Shown piece after piece: positions 38,176 to 47,707 of a stretch of 64,000 nucleotides of DNA. Each line of letters opens with the position of its first letter. Position 1 is the stretch's first letter. A program made the translations under genes and the position numbers. Source of the DNA: Paenibacillus hunanensis (GTDB lineage Bacteria > Bacillota > Bacilli > Paenibacillales > Paenibacillaceae). The DNA is taken from assembly GCF_014645615.1 (NCBI RefSeq), contig NZ_BMMB01000005.1:310001-374000 (forward strand), read 5' to 3'. The notes below the pieces were generated by a model. The model saw only the letters and a list, made by a program, of their open reading frames with translations, ran no database searches and was not told where the DNA came from.

Positions 38176-38364
38176 TGCAGTTCATCTCACGCTTGTTTCT
38201 TGTAGATTATCTTGCTTCTTGTAGCTTATATAGATCGGATTCGTTAATTGGGGGAAATGAAGCCGAACGCCGTTTATCGAGCCGCAGCAAGCGATTGGGG
38301 CAAACAGCTTATATCCTGTGTCGCTGATCTCATCTTGCTCTACCATCTCCATCTATAACGATAG

Positions 38365-38404
38365 AAAAGCCAGATCGCTGAATGATGCGATCTGGCTTTT
38401 TTTG
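38365..38404 (+). terminator. Terminator after chemoreceptor gene
   Basis: AAAAGCCAGATCGC / GCGATCTGGCTTTTTTT, a strong intrinsic terminator, also able to end the convergent yitT-type transcript. Confidence 0.88.
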
Positions 38405-38487
38405 TCGAGATATTTGTATTAACTTTTCAAGCATGAATACGAAGAAACCCGCACCAATTAAAACGGATATCTTGCCTACAGGCCTCG

Positions 38488-39324
38488 TTACTTTGACAGC
38501 TCCAGAAAGCCTTCGCCAAACACGTCACGTACATCGTGAATCGTAATAAACGCATTCGGATCTTCTTTACGAACGATCTTCTTGAGCACGGACACTTCCT
38601 GCTTGCTAATGACGATATACAGCACTTCCTTCGGCGTTTTGGTGTAATAGCCATGCCCGGACAATACAGTTACACCGCGATCCATCACCGTAATGACTTT
38701 TTCTGCAATCGCATCCTGATGCGAGGAGATGATGGTCACTGCCTTTTTCGGATTCAGACCCTCGATAATAAAGTCCATCACCTTCGTACCGATATACAGC
38801 GCGATAATCGTCAGCATCAGACGCTCTGGCCCGATAATAAACAATGACGAGAATGCTACGATCAGATCGAAGAACAGCAGACCATAGCTAATATTCCAGT
38901 CCAGATATTTATGCGTGATGCGTGCCAGAATCGCAGTACCTGCGGTCGTACCACCTGCACGGATAATCAGTCCAAGCCCCACACCTACGAGCACACCTGC
39001 GAACACAGCATTCACGACAATCTCGTTAGACTCAATTCGCCAGCCCTCCGTCAGATGCAGGAAGAGCGAGTTCAGTGCGACCGCAATAATCGTGTACACG
39101 ATACTCGTTTTATCCAAAAACTTATATCCGATCAGGATCAAAAAGGAGTTAATGACGAGGTTGACAAGCCCCGGTGACCACTGGAATAAATAGTACAAAA
39201 TAATCGTAACCCCGGTTACGCCACCTTCACCGAGATTGTTCGGAATAATAAATAGATTGACCGCCAGCGCGAACAGAAAGGCGCCGACAGTTAGCAATAT
39301 CATATCGTAAATACGTTTTTTCAT
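38488..39324 (-). CDS. YitT family membrane protein
   Basis: A 278-residue protein of the YitT (DUF161 plus DUF2179) family. Five or so membrane segments in the first 165 residues (ILLTVGAFLFALAVNLFIIP; GLIIRAGGTTAGTAILARI), then a soluble C-terminal DUF2179 domain (GVTVLSGHGYYTKTPKEVLYI; EDPNAFITIHDV). Function of the family is not settled. AAGGAG lies about ten bases upstream of the ATG. Single gene. Confidence 0.92.
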   Translation of the reverse strand: MKKRIYDMILLTVGAFLFALAVNLFIIPNNLGEGGVTGVTIILYYLFQWSPGLVNLVINSFLILIGYKFLDKTSIVYTIIAVALNSLFLHLTEGWRIESNEIVVNAVFAGVLVGVGLGLIIRAGGTTAGTAILARITHKYLDWNISYGLLFFDLIVAFSSLFIIGPERLMLTIIALYIGTKVMDFIIEGLNPKKAVTIISSHQDAIAEKVITVMDRGVTVLSGHGYYTKTPKEVLYIVISKQEVSVLKKIVRKEDPNAFITIHDVRDVFGEGFLELSK

Positions 39325-39966
39325 TCACCCATACTCCTTCTATAGTTACCTTCCCAATGGGAGTTGTTATGAACATGCTACAATGCTGTTTGTATAGATC
39401 AGGGTCTCTATCTTGACTATATCCATGCGTATTCTCTACGAATACGGCGATAGAGCCCATTTATCCTCATATCAATATCAAGCGACTATCGTTTTCATCC
39501 TTATCTATCGTCATAGAGCTGCCCACCCATCCGGTACTGTCATACAGCATATATACAGTATTCCTTCTAGTATGCCTGCTCTAGATCACGAGAGGATGAA
39601 ATCTTTGTAAAGCACGAGAAAACAACGCCAAACGCCAAAAATCAGCGAATTCGGCAAGAAACATGGCAAAATAGCCCCATTTCCATCCTTACCCGCCAAA
39701 TGAGTATTTTAAGCCCCGTCTTGCAGCAAGTCAAAGCTTTTTTCCTATCCTTTGCCCATTCATTTCATTGCCTGATTAACGTAAAAAAGCACGCTGTTAC
39801 ATGAACATGCAGTGCAGCTTATGAATATAAAGTAAATGTGCAAATGCGGCTGTAATTGCATCATTATAAATTATGTTCCTATGGCGAACAGACGATACAT
39901 AGATGCTATGAGCTAGCGAAATCACATTTATTTTTATCATTTTGTAACATAGACTCTTATCTAATT
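39325..39966. other. Intergenic region with no recognised gene
   Basis: About 640 bases between the yitT-type start and the terminator of dapL. Several TATA-rich stretches are present (39540-39560). I see no gene, riboswitch or strong inverted repeat. Confidence 0.4.
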
Positions 39967-40006
39967 AAAAAAAGCAGAAGAGCATCAATCGCTCTTCTGC
40001 TTTTTA
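39967..40006 (-). terminator. Terminator of dapL
   Basis: AAAAAGCAGAAGAGC / GCTCTTCTGCTTTTT, long perfect stem with A/T ends, 57 bases beyond the dapL stop. Confidence 0.85.
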
Positions 40007-40062
40007 AAGAAGTGTTCACATTGTTAAAAAGATCGCTCTACGATAGAGCATCTTATCGATGA

Positions 40063-41202
40063 TTATACCGTCACAGTACCAGCCGATTGCCAGCGCAGAT
40101 AGTCTGTCACTGTGCGTACAGCCACATCGATTGCAGCCTCACTCGGCTCCAGCTTCGCGTGGTGCAGGCCATACGGCGTATCCACACCAAGCCAGAACAT
40201 AAAGCCCGGAATCTGTTCTAGAAAATAACCGAAATCCTCACCCGTCATCGCTTCGGTACATTCAAATAGCGTCACATCGTCACGCTTCGCGAGCCAGCTC
40301 ATAAATTCAGCCGTCAGCTTCTCTTCATTATACACCTGCATATAGTTAGCGCCCCAGTCAATCTCAGCGCGACAGTCGAAGCCCGCTTCAATACCCTTGA
40401 CCAGCGCTTCAATGCGTGATTTGATCAGCACCATCGTCTCTGCGGATAGCGTACGAATCGTGCCCTCCAGCCTTGCCCGCTCGGCGATAATATTTTGCTT
40501 CGTACCGCCTTCAATTTTGCCGATCGTAATGACAGCCGAATCGAGCGGATTCACATTGCGCGCCACAATACTTTGCAATTGTCCAACCAGCTGGCAGCCA
40601 GCCACCACCATATCGTTAGCACGATGCGGATACGCCGCATGTCCACCCGTACCGATCAGATCGATGAACAGCTCCGATGTATTCGCAAACAGGATGCCCT
40701 GCCGAACGGCAATCGTACCGACCGGATACTCTGGCGCAACATGTAGCCCGATCATTTGCTCCGGCATCCAATCTGCTAGCTCTGCACTCGCCAGCATCGG
40801 CTGCGCCCCACCAGGCCCTTCCTCAGCAGGTTGGAAAATAACGATCAGATCATCCTCCATCCGCTGCTGTACGATCGCGGTCAGCACGCCAAGCCCAATC
40901 GTCATATGCAGATCATGCCCACATGCATGCATATAGCCGGGATGCTCACTTTTAAAATCATAGCCCGTTTCTTCTACAATCGGCAGCCCATCCATATCCG
41001 CACGGTAACCAAAGCGGCGCTTCGGCGCGGTGCCATGCACATAGACGAGAATACCTGTTTTCCATGTACGTACCTCGATATGCTCCTGTGGTAATGTTGC
41101 AATATAATCCAGCAAATAACGCTGCGTTTTAAACTCCTGAAATCCCGCCTCTGGAATGCGGTGTAGATCACGACGAATATCGATCAGATTAATGTTAGTC
41201 AT
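40063..41202 (-). CDS. dapL: N-acetyldiaminopimelate deacetylase
   Basis: A 379-residue M20-family metallo-deacetylase (YkuR type) that removes the acetyl group from N-acetyl-LL-diaminopimelate in the lysine/peptidoglycan pathway. Metal-site features include [24 protein letters not shown] and [10 protein letters not shown]; the dimerisation lid has [10 protein letters not shown]. The ATG at 41202 is eight bases from AAAGGAG. In Bacillus dapH and dapL are adjacent; here a forward Imm8-like gene and a tandem array separate them. Confidence 0.92.
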   Translation of the reverse strand: MTNINLIDIRRDLHRIPEAGFQEFKTQRYLLDYIATLPQEHIEVRTWKTGILVYVHGTAPKRRFGYRADMDGLPIVEETGYDFKSEHPGYMHACGHDLHMTIGLGVLTAIVQQRMEDDLIVIFQPAEEGPGGAQPMLASAELADWMPEQMIGLHVAPEYPVGTIAVRQGILFANTSELFIDLIGTGGHAAYPHRANDMVVAGCQLVGQLQSIVARNVNPLDSAVITIGKIEGGTKQNIIAERARLEGTIRTLSAETMVLIKSRIEALVKGIEAGFDCRAEIDWGANYMQVYNEEKLTAEFMSWLAKRDDVTLFECTEAMTGEDFGYFLEQIPGFMFWLGVDTPYGLHHAKLEPSEAAIDVAVRTVTDYLRWQSAGTVTV

Positions 41203-41286
41203 CACATGTACTCCTTTAACTCTGGTAAAATAAACAACAATAACCGCAGGTAAAATGGATTAACGCATTCATGCGAATTCCTAGCG

Positions 41287-41334
41287 GATACAGATACAGA
41301 TACAGATACAGATACAGATACAGATACAGATACA
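41287..41334. repeat. Tandem array: eight perfect copies of GATACA
   Basis: Eight perfect 6-bp units, in the 160-base gap between the divergent dapL and Imm8-like start codons. The unit is a rotation of the CAGATA unit at 47666. Copy-number change here would alter promoter spacing for both genes. Confidence 0.97.
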
Positions 41335-41363
41335 GACCTATTTTATGGCATGGAGGCTTGGAG

Positions 41364-41762
41364 ATGAAGAAAAAGAAGTCGACACCGCTAAAGCTCCAGG
41401 TTAAACATTATCACTCACCCGATATCGATCATATTGAGCAATGGATGCCTGACAACGATAATGTCTATTATCATTTGGAGATGGCGATTGGCTTGCAGGA
41501 TGAACAAAGGGCTGATCTGTATTGGGTCATCATTGCCACCCCAGCTGGCATTGCCGAAGCTCGGCAAAGACATAGCTCGCTCAAGTCAGCTACTCATACG
41601 CGTATGATCCTACTGGATCACTACACATGGAAAGAGGTAGTAGCTCGAATTGAATCTGTTCTCGACTCCATTATGATCCTTGATCGGCAAGATTCGTTAG
41701 AGGAGTTGCTCCATCATTTTAACTGGGAATATGAGCGTAACAATGCGACGAATGAAGACTGA
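41364..41762 (+). CDS. Imm8-like immunity protein, orphan
   Basis: A 132-residue acidic cytoplasmic protein. The pattern LQVKHYHSPDIDHIEQWMPDNDNVYYHLEMAIG and the later Trp-rich end resemble the Imm8 family of toxin-immunity proteins, which protect against contact-dependent or polymorphic toxins. No toxin gene is next to it, so it may be an orphan. The ATG at 41364 follows GGAGG by seven bases; the longer frame runs through the tandem repeat and is an artefact. It is oriented opposite to both flanking dap genes. Confidence 0.6.
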   Translation: MKKKKSTPLKLQVKHYHSPDIDHIEQWMPDNDNVYYHLEMAIGLQDEQRADLYWVIIATPAGIAEARQRHSSLKSATHTRMILLDHYTWKEVVARIESVLDSIMILDRQDSLEELLHHFNWEYERNNATNED

Positions 41763-41808
41763 ATTAATCGATCCTATTTATACTAACAGAACTCTTCATT
41801 TAGATCAT

Positions 41809-41847
41809 AAGAAGGCTGTCACCATTTTACTGTGACAGCCTTCTTTA
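41809..41847. terminator. Bidirectional terminator
   Basis: AAGAAGGCTGTCAC / GTGACAGCCTTCTTT, shared by the converging Imm8-like gene and dapH. Confidence 0.85.
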
Positions 41848-41869
41848 TTGGGGAACATTATGATTTTGC

Positions 41870-42583
41870 TTACAGTGTACGCAGGTCTTGCAGGATTTCG
41901 GTTTTAGACTTTGTTTTGTCGTCCACTTGCTTGATCACGCGTGCAGGTGTACCTGCAACAACGGAGAATGGAGGTACATCCTGTGTTACAACTGCGCCTG
42001 CGGCAACAACTGCACCTTCACCGATACGTACGCCTTCCAGTACAACAACGTTCGCACCGATCAATACATCGTCCTCAACGACAACTGGCTGTGCGCTTGG
42101 TGGCTCGATTACGCCTGCCAGTACGGAGCCTGCGCCGATGTGACACATTTTACCGACCTGTACACGACCGCCCAGTACAGCGCCCATATCGATCATTGTA
42201 CCTTCACCGATCACCACACCGATGTTGATTACCGCGCCCATCATAATAACCGCGTTGTCACCGATCGATACCATTTCACGAATAAATGCGCCCGGCTCAA
42301 TGCGTGCGTTGATGTTTTTCATGTCCAGCAGTGGGATCGCCGAGTTGCGACGGTCGCTCTCTACCACATGGTCTTCGATCTTCGCACTATTTTCAGCCAG
42401 TACGCCTTGAATATCAGCCCAGTCGCCGAAAATGACGCCAGTGTTGCCGTTAATGAATGTTTTTACGTCTTCAGGGAATGTCAGACCTGCCAGATCACCT
42501 TTCAGGTGTACCTTCACGGGAGTTTTCTTTTTGCTTGTTTTGATCAGGTTAATAATTTCATGCGTGTTCATCTCAGTAGACAT
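41870..42583 (-). CDS. dapH: Tetrahydrodipicolinate N-acetyltransferase
   Basis: A 237-residue left-handed beta-helix acetyltransferase (YkuQ type) of the acetylated diaminopimelate branch. Hexapeptide repeats run from about 90 to 215 ([39 protein letters not shown]). The opening DAPH N-terminal domain includes [22 protein letters not shown] lies upstream of the ATG. Makes N-acetyl-2-amino-6-oxopimelate, two steps before DapL. Confidence 0.94.
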   Translation of the reverse strand: MSTEMNTHEIINLIKTSKKKTPVKVHLKGDLAGLTFPEDVKTFINGNTGVIFGDWADIQGVLAENSAKIEDHVVESDRRNSAIPLLDMKNINARIEPGAFIREMVSIGDNAVIMMGAVINIGVVIGEGTMIDMGAVLGGRVQVGKMCHIGAGSVLAGVIEPPSAQPVVVEDDVLIGANVVVLEGVRIGEGAVVAAGAVVTQDVPPFSVVAGTPARVIKQVDDKTKSKTEILQDLRTL

Positions 42584-42719
42584 ATGTAGATGACAGCTCC
42601 TTTTTCATCATAATATCACCGCATCCTGCTCGGGGCGGTGTGCTCTATTCAACCGTATGACCTGCGCGGTCATAACCGAATGTACGGACACAGTTTGCTC
42701 CTGCTTCGAAGCTACATCC

Positions 42720-42749
42720 TTTATAGCACATATTGAAGACCCCTCGCAA
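42720..42749 (-). promoter_or_regulatory. dapH promoter and leader hairpins
   Basis: Reverse strand TTGCGA (42744-42749), 18-base spacer, TATAAA (42720-42725). The roughly 130-base leader holds two stems: CGGTTATGACC / GGTCATACGG (42650-42677) and CACCG / CGGTG (42617-42640). No lysine riboswitch pattern recognised. Confidence 0.6.
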
Positions 42750-42975
42750 TTGATGGATGATATTTACACCAAATGTTTATACAGATAGTGCATGTGGGGA
42801 AGTTTTAGAGATACAAATAGTGAAGTAGAAGGGAACCATTTAGATTGGAGGATCAAGTATATAGAGCAGGCGAACGGAGCTATCGGCCATTCTACTTGTT
42901 AGTAATTCGCTCCTTTATCCCTTTGATACCTTATACATTTATCCCTTTAGCTATCTAGCAATTCAGCTTACGAAC

Positions 42976-43662
42976 TCATCCAAAATCCTTATGTACCGCA
43001 TCTCTCACCGCTTCAAAAAACTCTCGATTCCGCTGACTATAATTCGGCTTATTCAAAATCTCAAATGTACGCTCGACCCCTCTTTTAATTAACACTGGAT
43101 CTTCCGTAAGCAATCCATAGCTAATAATCGTCACACAACAGTTAAATAGATCACCACCCGGCCACTGATGCGTTCGTTTAGTCAAATATTCCTCCACTAC
43201 CTTACTCTGATCCACACGCGGTAGCAAATATGCGCTTTCCGCCATCATAATTTGCTCACAGGCTTGTCTAGCCGCTTCTTCTATATTGTCAGCGGTAACA
43301 TTCAATAGTTTCCTGTCATCTGTAACGGTTGACAATTTCTCTGTCGGTGCATACTTACTCACCCAGGAACCAAAGCCAACCGTAGGATGAGAAATCGCAG
43401 TAATCTCATGCTTATTCAAAAACTCATTCAGTCGTTCCATTGCCGCAACATAGCGACATCCCAATGTTGAGAAAACCGTATAAGGCGGCTGAGCATGACT
43501 CAAATGACTGTCCAGGTGCCAATCCACATCAGGATGAGCTTTTTTCAGAAAAGCATAATCTGTAGTTGAATAACTTTTGACGGGTATGTAATTATGCTCT
43601 GCAATCAATGCTCCTAATTGGGTGTAGAACTGCTTTCGAATGGCTTCTTTTTGTCCACGCAT
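42976..43662 (-). CDS. Unknown 228-residue protein
   Basis: A soluble 228-residue protein that I do not recognise. It has no signal peptide or membrane segment. Features visible are HPDVDWHLDSHLSHAQPPY near residue 45, FGSWVSKYAPTEK near 100 and a C-terminal half of helices (FNCCVTIISYGLL, then ERTFEILNKPNYSQRNREF). The spacing of acidic and aromatic residues is like that of small immunity or nuclease-partner proteins, but this is only impression. No clear ribosome binding site is seen. It lies in the lower-GC patch with the PadR pair. Confidence 0.6.
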   Translation of the reverse strand: MRGQKEAIRKQFYTQLGALIAEHNYIPVKSYSTTDYAFLKKAHPDVDWHLDSHLSHAQPPYTVFSTLGCRYVAAMERLNEFLNKHEITAISHPTVGFGSWVSKYAPTEKLSTVTDDRKLLNVTADNIEEAARQACEQIMMAESAYLLPRVDQSKVVEEYLTKRTHQWPGGDLFNCCVTIISYGLLTEDPVLIKRGVERTFEILNKPNYSQRNREFFEAVRDAVHKDFG

Positions 43663-43856
43663 AAAAATGTGTGCCTGCTTTTACTACCCAGCTCCTGCTT
43701 AACGTATTCAGCAGACGCTCCTTTCACTAGATTATGTAGTTATCATTGCATGATCTATGAGCACATTATATTACAAATTCTAGAGAATATACGAAGTTAT
43801 CCGAATTAAAAATCATCTACTCCACCTTTGTGTGAACTAGAACCTGTTCTTCGCAT

Positions 43857-44705
43857 TCAAGCTGTTCTCACTCGCTTTCGATGTATCAAAAGCACAACTA
43901 CATTACATAATAAATACACCATAATGATCATCATCACTTTAGCATTAGTTGCACCGCCAAATACATTATCTGTAATGCCGTATATCATAACTAGCGCCGT
44001 GACGATCATATTCACATACACTACGAGGATAAATGTCAATGAGACATCAATCAAACTCTTCAACTTATCCATTACTAAAAATACTGCCAATAACACAAAT
44101 ACACTACTCAACATATAATATTCGCTATAAAACTGTATCCCTCCCACTAATCCTTTTATTAGTATCAAAGGGTACTGACTATCAGTAAATCCAGCAATAT
44201 CGCTGAATGAATGATTAGCATAACGATTAAACATGAGGTATGCAAAAATAGGTAATGTGATCTTTTCAACTATAAAAAGCGGAATGATTAAGCATTTATA
44301 TAAAAAATCGATATGATCAAAAGATCGATTGATACTTATAAAATAAAAACTTGTGAAAACTATAGGGATAATGGCAATTAGATTAGCTTCGATATATTTG
44401 CTAATCTCTAACCAGTTATGTGCAAACAAATACGTTAACAAATAAAACACAACATACACTATTGCTGAAGATACTAGCTGAAAAGTCTTCCTTTCATGCC
44501 ATCTTAGCATCAAATCAACTTTGCCTAATTTCTCAAAAGCTAGTTGTTCTGCCAGCTCTTTATCAATACCCTTACTACATAACTCCCTCTTTAATTCATA
44601 TAAATGATCAATGATCTCGATCTTCACTTCTTTTGCTTTGTTTTGATTCAGCCTCATACGCTGGACACTATTTTGTGCAAATTCCTCAATATTATTCATA
44701 TCCAT
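43857..44705 (-). CDS. Membrane protein with permease prefix domain 1
   Basis: A 282-residue protein. The first about 70 residues (MRLNQNKAKEVKIEIIDHLYELKREL, LAFEKLGKVDLML) match the permease prefix domain 1 found beside PadR regulators. It is followed by about six hydrophobic segments. There is no extended FtsX-type permease, so this is a short stand-alone form. It overlaps the PadR gene end by 14 bases, and the two are co-transcribed. Function unknown; stress or cell-envelope response is typical of such pairs. Codon use is AT-rich relative to neighbours. Confidence 0.78.
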   Translation of the reverse strand: MDMNNIEEFAQNSVQRMRLNQNKAKEVKIEIIDHLYELKRELCSKGIDKELAEQLAFEKLGKVDLMLRWHERKTFQLVSSAIVYVVFYLLTYLFAHNWLEISKYIEANLIAIIPIVFTSFYFISINRSFDHIDFLYKCLIIPLFIVEKITLPIFAYLMFNRYANHSFSDIAGFTDSQYPLILIKGLVGGIQFYSEYYMLSSVFVLLAVFLVMDKLKSLIDVSLTFILVVYVNMIVTALVMIYGITDNVFGGATNAKVMMIIMVYLLCNVVVLLIHRKRVRTA

Positions 44706-45021
44706 ATTCTTTGAATGAGCGAGTCAGTAAGGAAATAATATTATTCTCGCCTTCTCTTTCTTTGATTTTATTTGCCAAATAGGCTTTTCCTACGGTTGTT
44801 ATACTGTAGTATTTTCGCTCTCTACCTTCTGTTAATGCCATGTAGGAGCTTAGATATCCTTTATTCTCCAAACGACTCAAGCATGGATATAGCGTTCCTT
44901 CACCTAATTTTAGATACTCAGCATTGATCTGGTTTATCTTTTTGGATAATTGGTATCCATATGTATCATTCTCAGCAATTACAGATAAGATTATAATTTC
45001 TAAAAAACTCTTGGATTTCAT
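44692..45021 (-). CDS. PadR family transcriptional regulator
   Basis: A 109-residue winged-helix regulator. SFLEIIILSVIAENDTYGYQL and GEGTLYPCLSRLENKGYLSSY are the PadR hallmarks, with RERKYYSITTVGKAYL as the wing. AGGAGG precedes the ATG at 45021. It probably represses its own operon with the membrane partner. A strong sigma-A promoter lies just upstream. Confidence 0.92.
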   Translation of the reverse strand: MKSKSFLEIIILSVIAENDTYGYQLSKKINQINAEYLKLGEGTLYPCLSRLENKGYLSSYMALTEGRERKYYSITTVGKAYLANKIKEREGENNIISLLTRSFKEYGYE

Positions 45022-45044
45022 AACCAACACCTCCTATAATTTCT

Positions 45045-45073
45045 ATTTTATTCAAGTATACATCGAGAATCAA
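45045..45073 (-). promoter_or_regulatory. Promoter of the padR operon
   Basis: Reverse strand TTGATT (45068-45073), 17-base spacer, TAAAAT (45045-45050). The spacer contains GTATAC, part of a possible operator. Confidence 0.75.
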
Positions 45074-45164
45074 GGTATTATTCAGTAACGAGTATGTAGG
45101 AATTTGATCAAACGCGGCTAATCGTAATGAGAGATACAAATTACAAGGATACAATCTATAAAAT

Positions 45165-45203
45165 AAAAAAGATCAGATTTCATTACGAAACCTGATCCTT
45201 TTT
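45165..45203 (-). terminator. Terminator of ilvE
   Basis: AAAAAAGATCAGATTTC pairs with GAAACCTGATCCTTTTT (one G-U), about 35 bases beyond the ilvE stop. Confidence 0.85.
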
Positions 45204-45238
45204 ATTTTCAATATTCTTTTAAAAGCCCTAGCTCTTCC

Positions 45239-46309
45239 TCACTTCACTTCCAGCGTCCAACCAAACGGATCTTCCTCGACACCCTTCTGAATACCTGTCA
45301 GTGTCTCGTACAGCTTCGCAGATAGCTCACCGGTTTTGCCTTCGTTGATCAGCATTTTCTCGCCCTGCCAGTTCAGCTCGCCCATTGGGGAGATGACAGC
45401 TGCGGTGCCTGTGCCGAATGCTTCTTCCAGCGTACCTGCTTTGTGGGCTTCTTCTAGCTCGTCGATCGACAGCAGGCGCTCCTCCACCGGAATATCCCAG
45501 TGCTTGAGCAGTTGAATGATCGAATCACGTGTAATCCCGTTCAGGATACTGCCGTTCAGGGCAGGCGTTACCACAGTGCCGTCGATTTTGAAGAAGACGT
45601 TCATGCTGCCGACTTCCTCAATATATTTACGATGCACGCCATCCAGCCAGAGCACCTGAGAATAACCCAGCTCGGTAGCGCCTTCCTGTGCTTTCAGTCC
45701 GGCTGCGTAGTTACCCGCGGTTTTCGCCATGCCTACGCCACCTGGAACAGCACGTACGTACTTGGATTCCACGTAGATTTTGACCGGATTGATCCCTTCT
45801 GCATAGTAAGCAGCAACCGGGGACAGGATGATCATGAATTTGTATTTCAGCGATGGGGCAACGCCCAGCGCAGGCTCAGTCGCAATAACGAATGGGCGCA
45901 CATACAGGGATGTACCTTCGCCCTCCGGAATCCAATCCTTATCGAGCAGGATCAGCTGACGCAGTGCTTCCAGCGCGATCTCTGGATCGATCTCTGGAAT
46001 GCTCAGACGCTCATTGGACAGGTTCAAACGCTCAATGTTTTTTGTGGGACGGAACATGAGGATACGTCCGTCTTCCGCCAGATATGCTTTCAGACCCTCG
46101 AAAATCGTCTGACCGTAGTGGAATACCTTTGCTGCTGGGTCCAGGCTAATATTTTGATAAGGAACGATGCGTGCATCGTGCCAGCCTTTGCCTTGCTCAT
46201 AGTCCAGAATGAACATATGATCTGTAAATTTGCTTCCGAATACAAGCCCCTGTGTAGCTGGCTTCTCTTTCGGTGTGGTTGTCTTTTCGATCTTGATCTC
46301 GATACTCAT
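45239..46309 (-). CDS. ilvE: Branched-chain amino acid aminotransferase
   Basis: A 356-residue fold-type IV PLP enzyme that interconverts Leu, Ile and Val with their keto acids. FHYGQTIFEGLKAY, YVRPFVIATEPALGV, the catalytic-Lys region (GGVGMAKTAGNYAAGL), YIEEVGSMNVFF and FGTGTAAVISPMGE are all standard. The ATG at 46309 is eight bases from AAGGAG; the ATG at 46315 is too close. Single gene with its own terminator. Confidence 0.95.
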   Translation of the reverse strand: MSIEIKIEKTTTPKEKPATQGLVFGSKFTDHMFILDYEQGKGWHDARIVPYQNISLDPAAKVFHYGQTIFEGLKAYLAEDGRILMFRPTKNIERLNLSNERLSIPEIDPEIALEALRQLILLDKDWIPEGEGTSLYVRPFVIATEPALGVAPSLKYKFMIILSPVAAYYAEGINPVKIYVESKYVRAVPGGVGMAKTAGNYAAGLKAQEGATELGYSQVLWLDGVHRKYIEEVGSMNVFFKIDGTVVTPALNGSILNGITRDSIIQLLKHWDIPVEERLLSIDELEEAHKAGTLEEAFGTGTAAVISPMGELNWQGEKMLINEGKTGELSAKLYETLTGIQKGVEEDPFGWTLEVK

Positions 46310-46343
46310 CGTCATGTCTCCTTACGGATAGTCCTAATTAATT

Positions 46344-46362
46344 ATGATTTCATTAAATCATA
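46344..46362 (-). promoter_or_regulatory. ilvE -10 region with inverted repeat
   Basis: A reverse TATGAT (46357-46362) is followed at once by the inverted repeat ATGATTT-N4-AAATCAT (46344-46361). A repressor could bind over the start site. The -35 is weak. This is not a CodY consensus. Confidence 0.4.
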
Positions 46363-46754
46363 TCACTTTTAACCCTTTTGCGAAAATAGCAAAATAGAAC
46401 AGATGCGAGTCTAGTTTGTGCTTGAGGCATAACTGACCGATTTTGTAAGCGTTCTACTCGCTACTATGCTTCGCTAAACGGCTCGTTTTAACATTATCCT
46501 CTATCTTCTTTTTTCTAAAATAGAAAATTCATATTGGCTGCGTAAGTATGCGAATAGGACAGACTATATACATATAGATAGATAGGTATAGATACGATGC
46601 GCTGACGATGCAAGCATCCAAATATGCTATACTCTGCACAGAACAGATTGGAAGCCAGGCAGCTAGAGGATTGGCTGGAGAACAGGCACCTATGAGAGCT
46701 TGCACAGGCAGGTATCGGGTGCATGATTCTATTTATCGAAGGGAGAATGTCCAT

Positions 46755-47582
46755 ATGAATATTCCTGAGAACAATTCAGTATCGAACATTAACCGCTTTA
46801 ACGGATTTGATGAGCTGTATGATCGGAATCGTCCGCAGCCACCGCAATTAGTTGCCGATCTGCTGGTGAATTATTTGCAAAAGCGCCCCCGGCTGGTGCT
46901 GGATGTCGGCTGTGGAACCGGGCTGTCCACGATGATCTGGGCGGGCAAGACAGCCGAAATTATCGGTATTGATGCGAATCATGATATGCTTGGACGCGCT
47001 CAGATGAAGCTAGAGCAGCAGCCCGTATCGGGAATATCATTCCAGCATGGCTATTCCAATGAGCTACCCGCTTCCGCTGGTACCGTTGATGTGGTGACCT
47101 GCTCACAGTCGTTTCACTGGATGGAGCCTGCAAGTACCCTGCAAGAGGTGAAGCGTGTGCTGCGAGATGGCGGAATCTTTGCTGCCTATGATTGTGATTG
47201 GCCGCCGGTGCTGAACTGGCAGCTAGAGCGTGAGTACGAGCATCTGATCGATCTGTCTGAACGCTTACTGGAGCAGCATGGCGATCCAGAACAGCAGGCA
47301 GTCAAACGGGACAAGTCCACCCATCTGCACACGTTACAGGACAGTGGATATTTCCGCTTTGTACGTGAAATTGTGTTCCATCATACGGAGCCATGCAGTG
47401 CTGAGCGCTATACAGGGCTGCTGCTCAGTCAGGGCGGCATTCAGGCAGCCTTGAAGCTAGGCACACCTGCCTCGCATCTTGAATCTGAAATTGGTGTACT
47501 TAAAGCAATGGCAGATGATTTTTTCCGTGGCGGTATGATTAATGTGCTGTTCAGCTACCGGATGCGATTGGGGATTAAATAG
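46755..47582 (+). CDS. Class I SAM-dependent methyltransferase
   Basis: A 275-residue methyltransferase. Motif I VLDVGCGTGLST (about 45-56), motif II acidic end IIGIDANHDML, and motif IV-like VDVVTCSQSFHWM, followed by VKRVLRDGGIFAAYD, are those of the Methyltransf_11 / UbiE-like group with small-molecule substrates. The start at 46755 follows GGGAG; the longer frame to 46608 is unsupported. Substrate unknown. A CAGATA array follows the gene. Confidence 0.88.
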   Translation: MNIPENNSVSNINRFNGFDELYDRNRPQPPQLVADLLVNYLQKRPRLVLDVGCGTGLSTMIWAGKTAEIIGIDANHDMLGRAQMKLEQQPVSGISFQHGYSNELPASAGTVDVVTCSQSFHWMEPASTLQEVKRVLRDGGIFAAYDCDWPPVLNWQLEREYEHLIDLSERLLEQHGDPEQQAVKRDKSTHLHTLQDSGYFRFVREIVFHHTEPCSAERYTGLLLSQGGIQAALKLGTPASHLESEIGVLKAMADDFFRGGMINVLFSYRMRLGIK

Positions 47583-47665
47583 GCTCACTGTTATAACTAC
47601 CATGTTATAGGTACCAGATGAACACGGATCACCAAACTGATTGACGATTCTAATGCGATGACGAT

Positions 47666-47707
47666 CAGATACAGATACAGATACAGATACAGATACAGAT
47701 ACAGATA
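47666..47707. repeat. Tandem array: seven perfect copies of CAGATA
   Basis: Seven perfect units between two convergent genes, just ahead of a terminator. Same unit and strand as the array at 41287. Confidence 0.97.

Noticed and set aside
41271..41363. N-terminal Tyr-Arg repeat extension of the Imm8-like gene
   Set aside because: It comes from the GATACA array; a good ribosome binding site serves the ATG at 41364.
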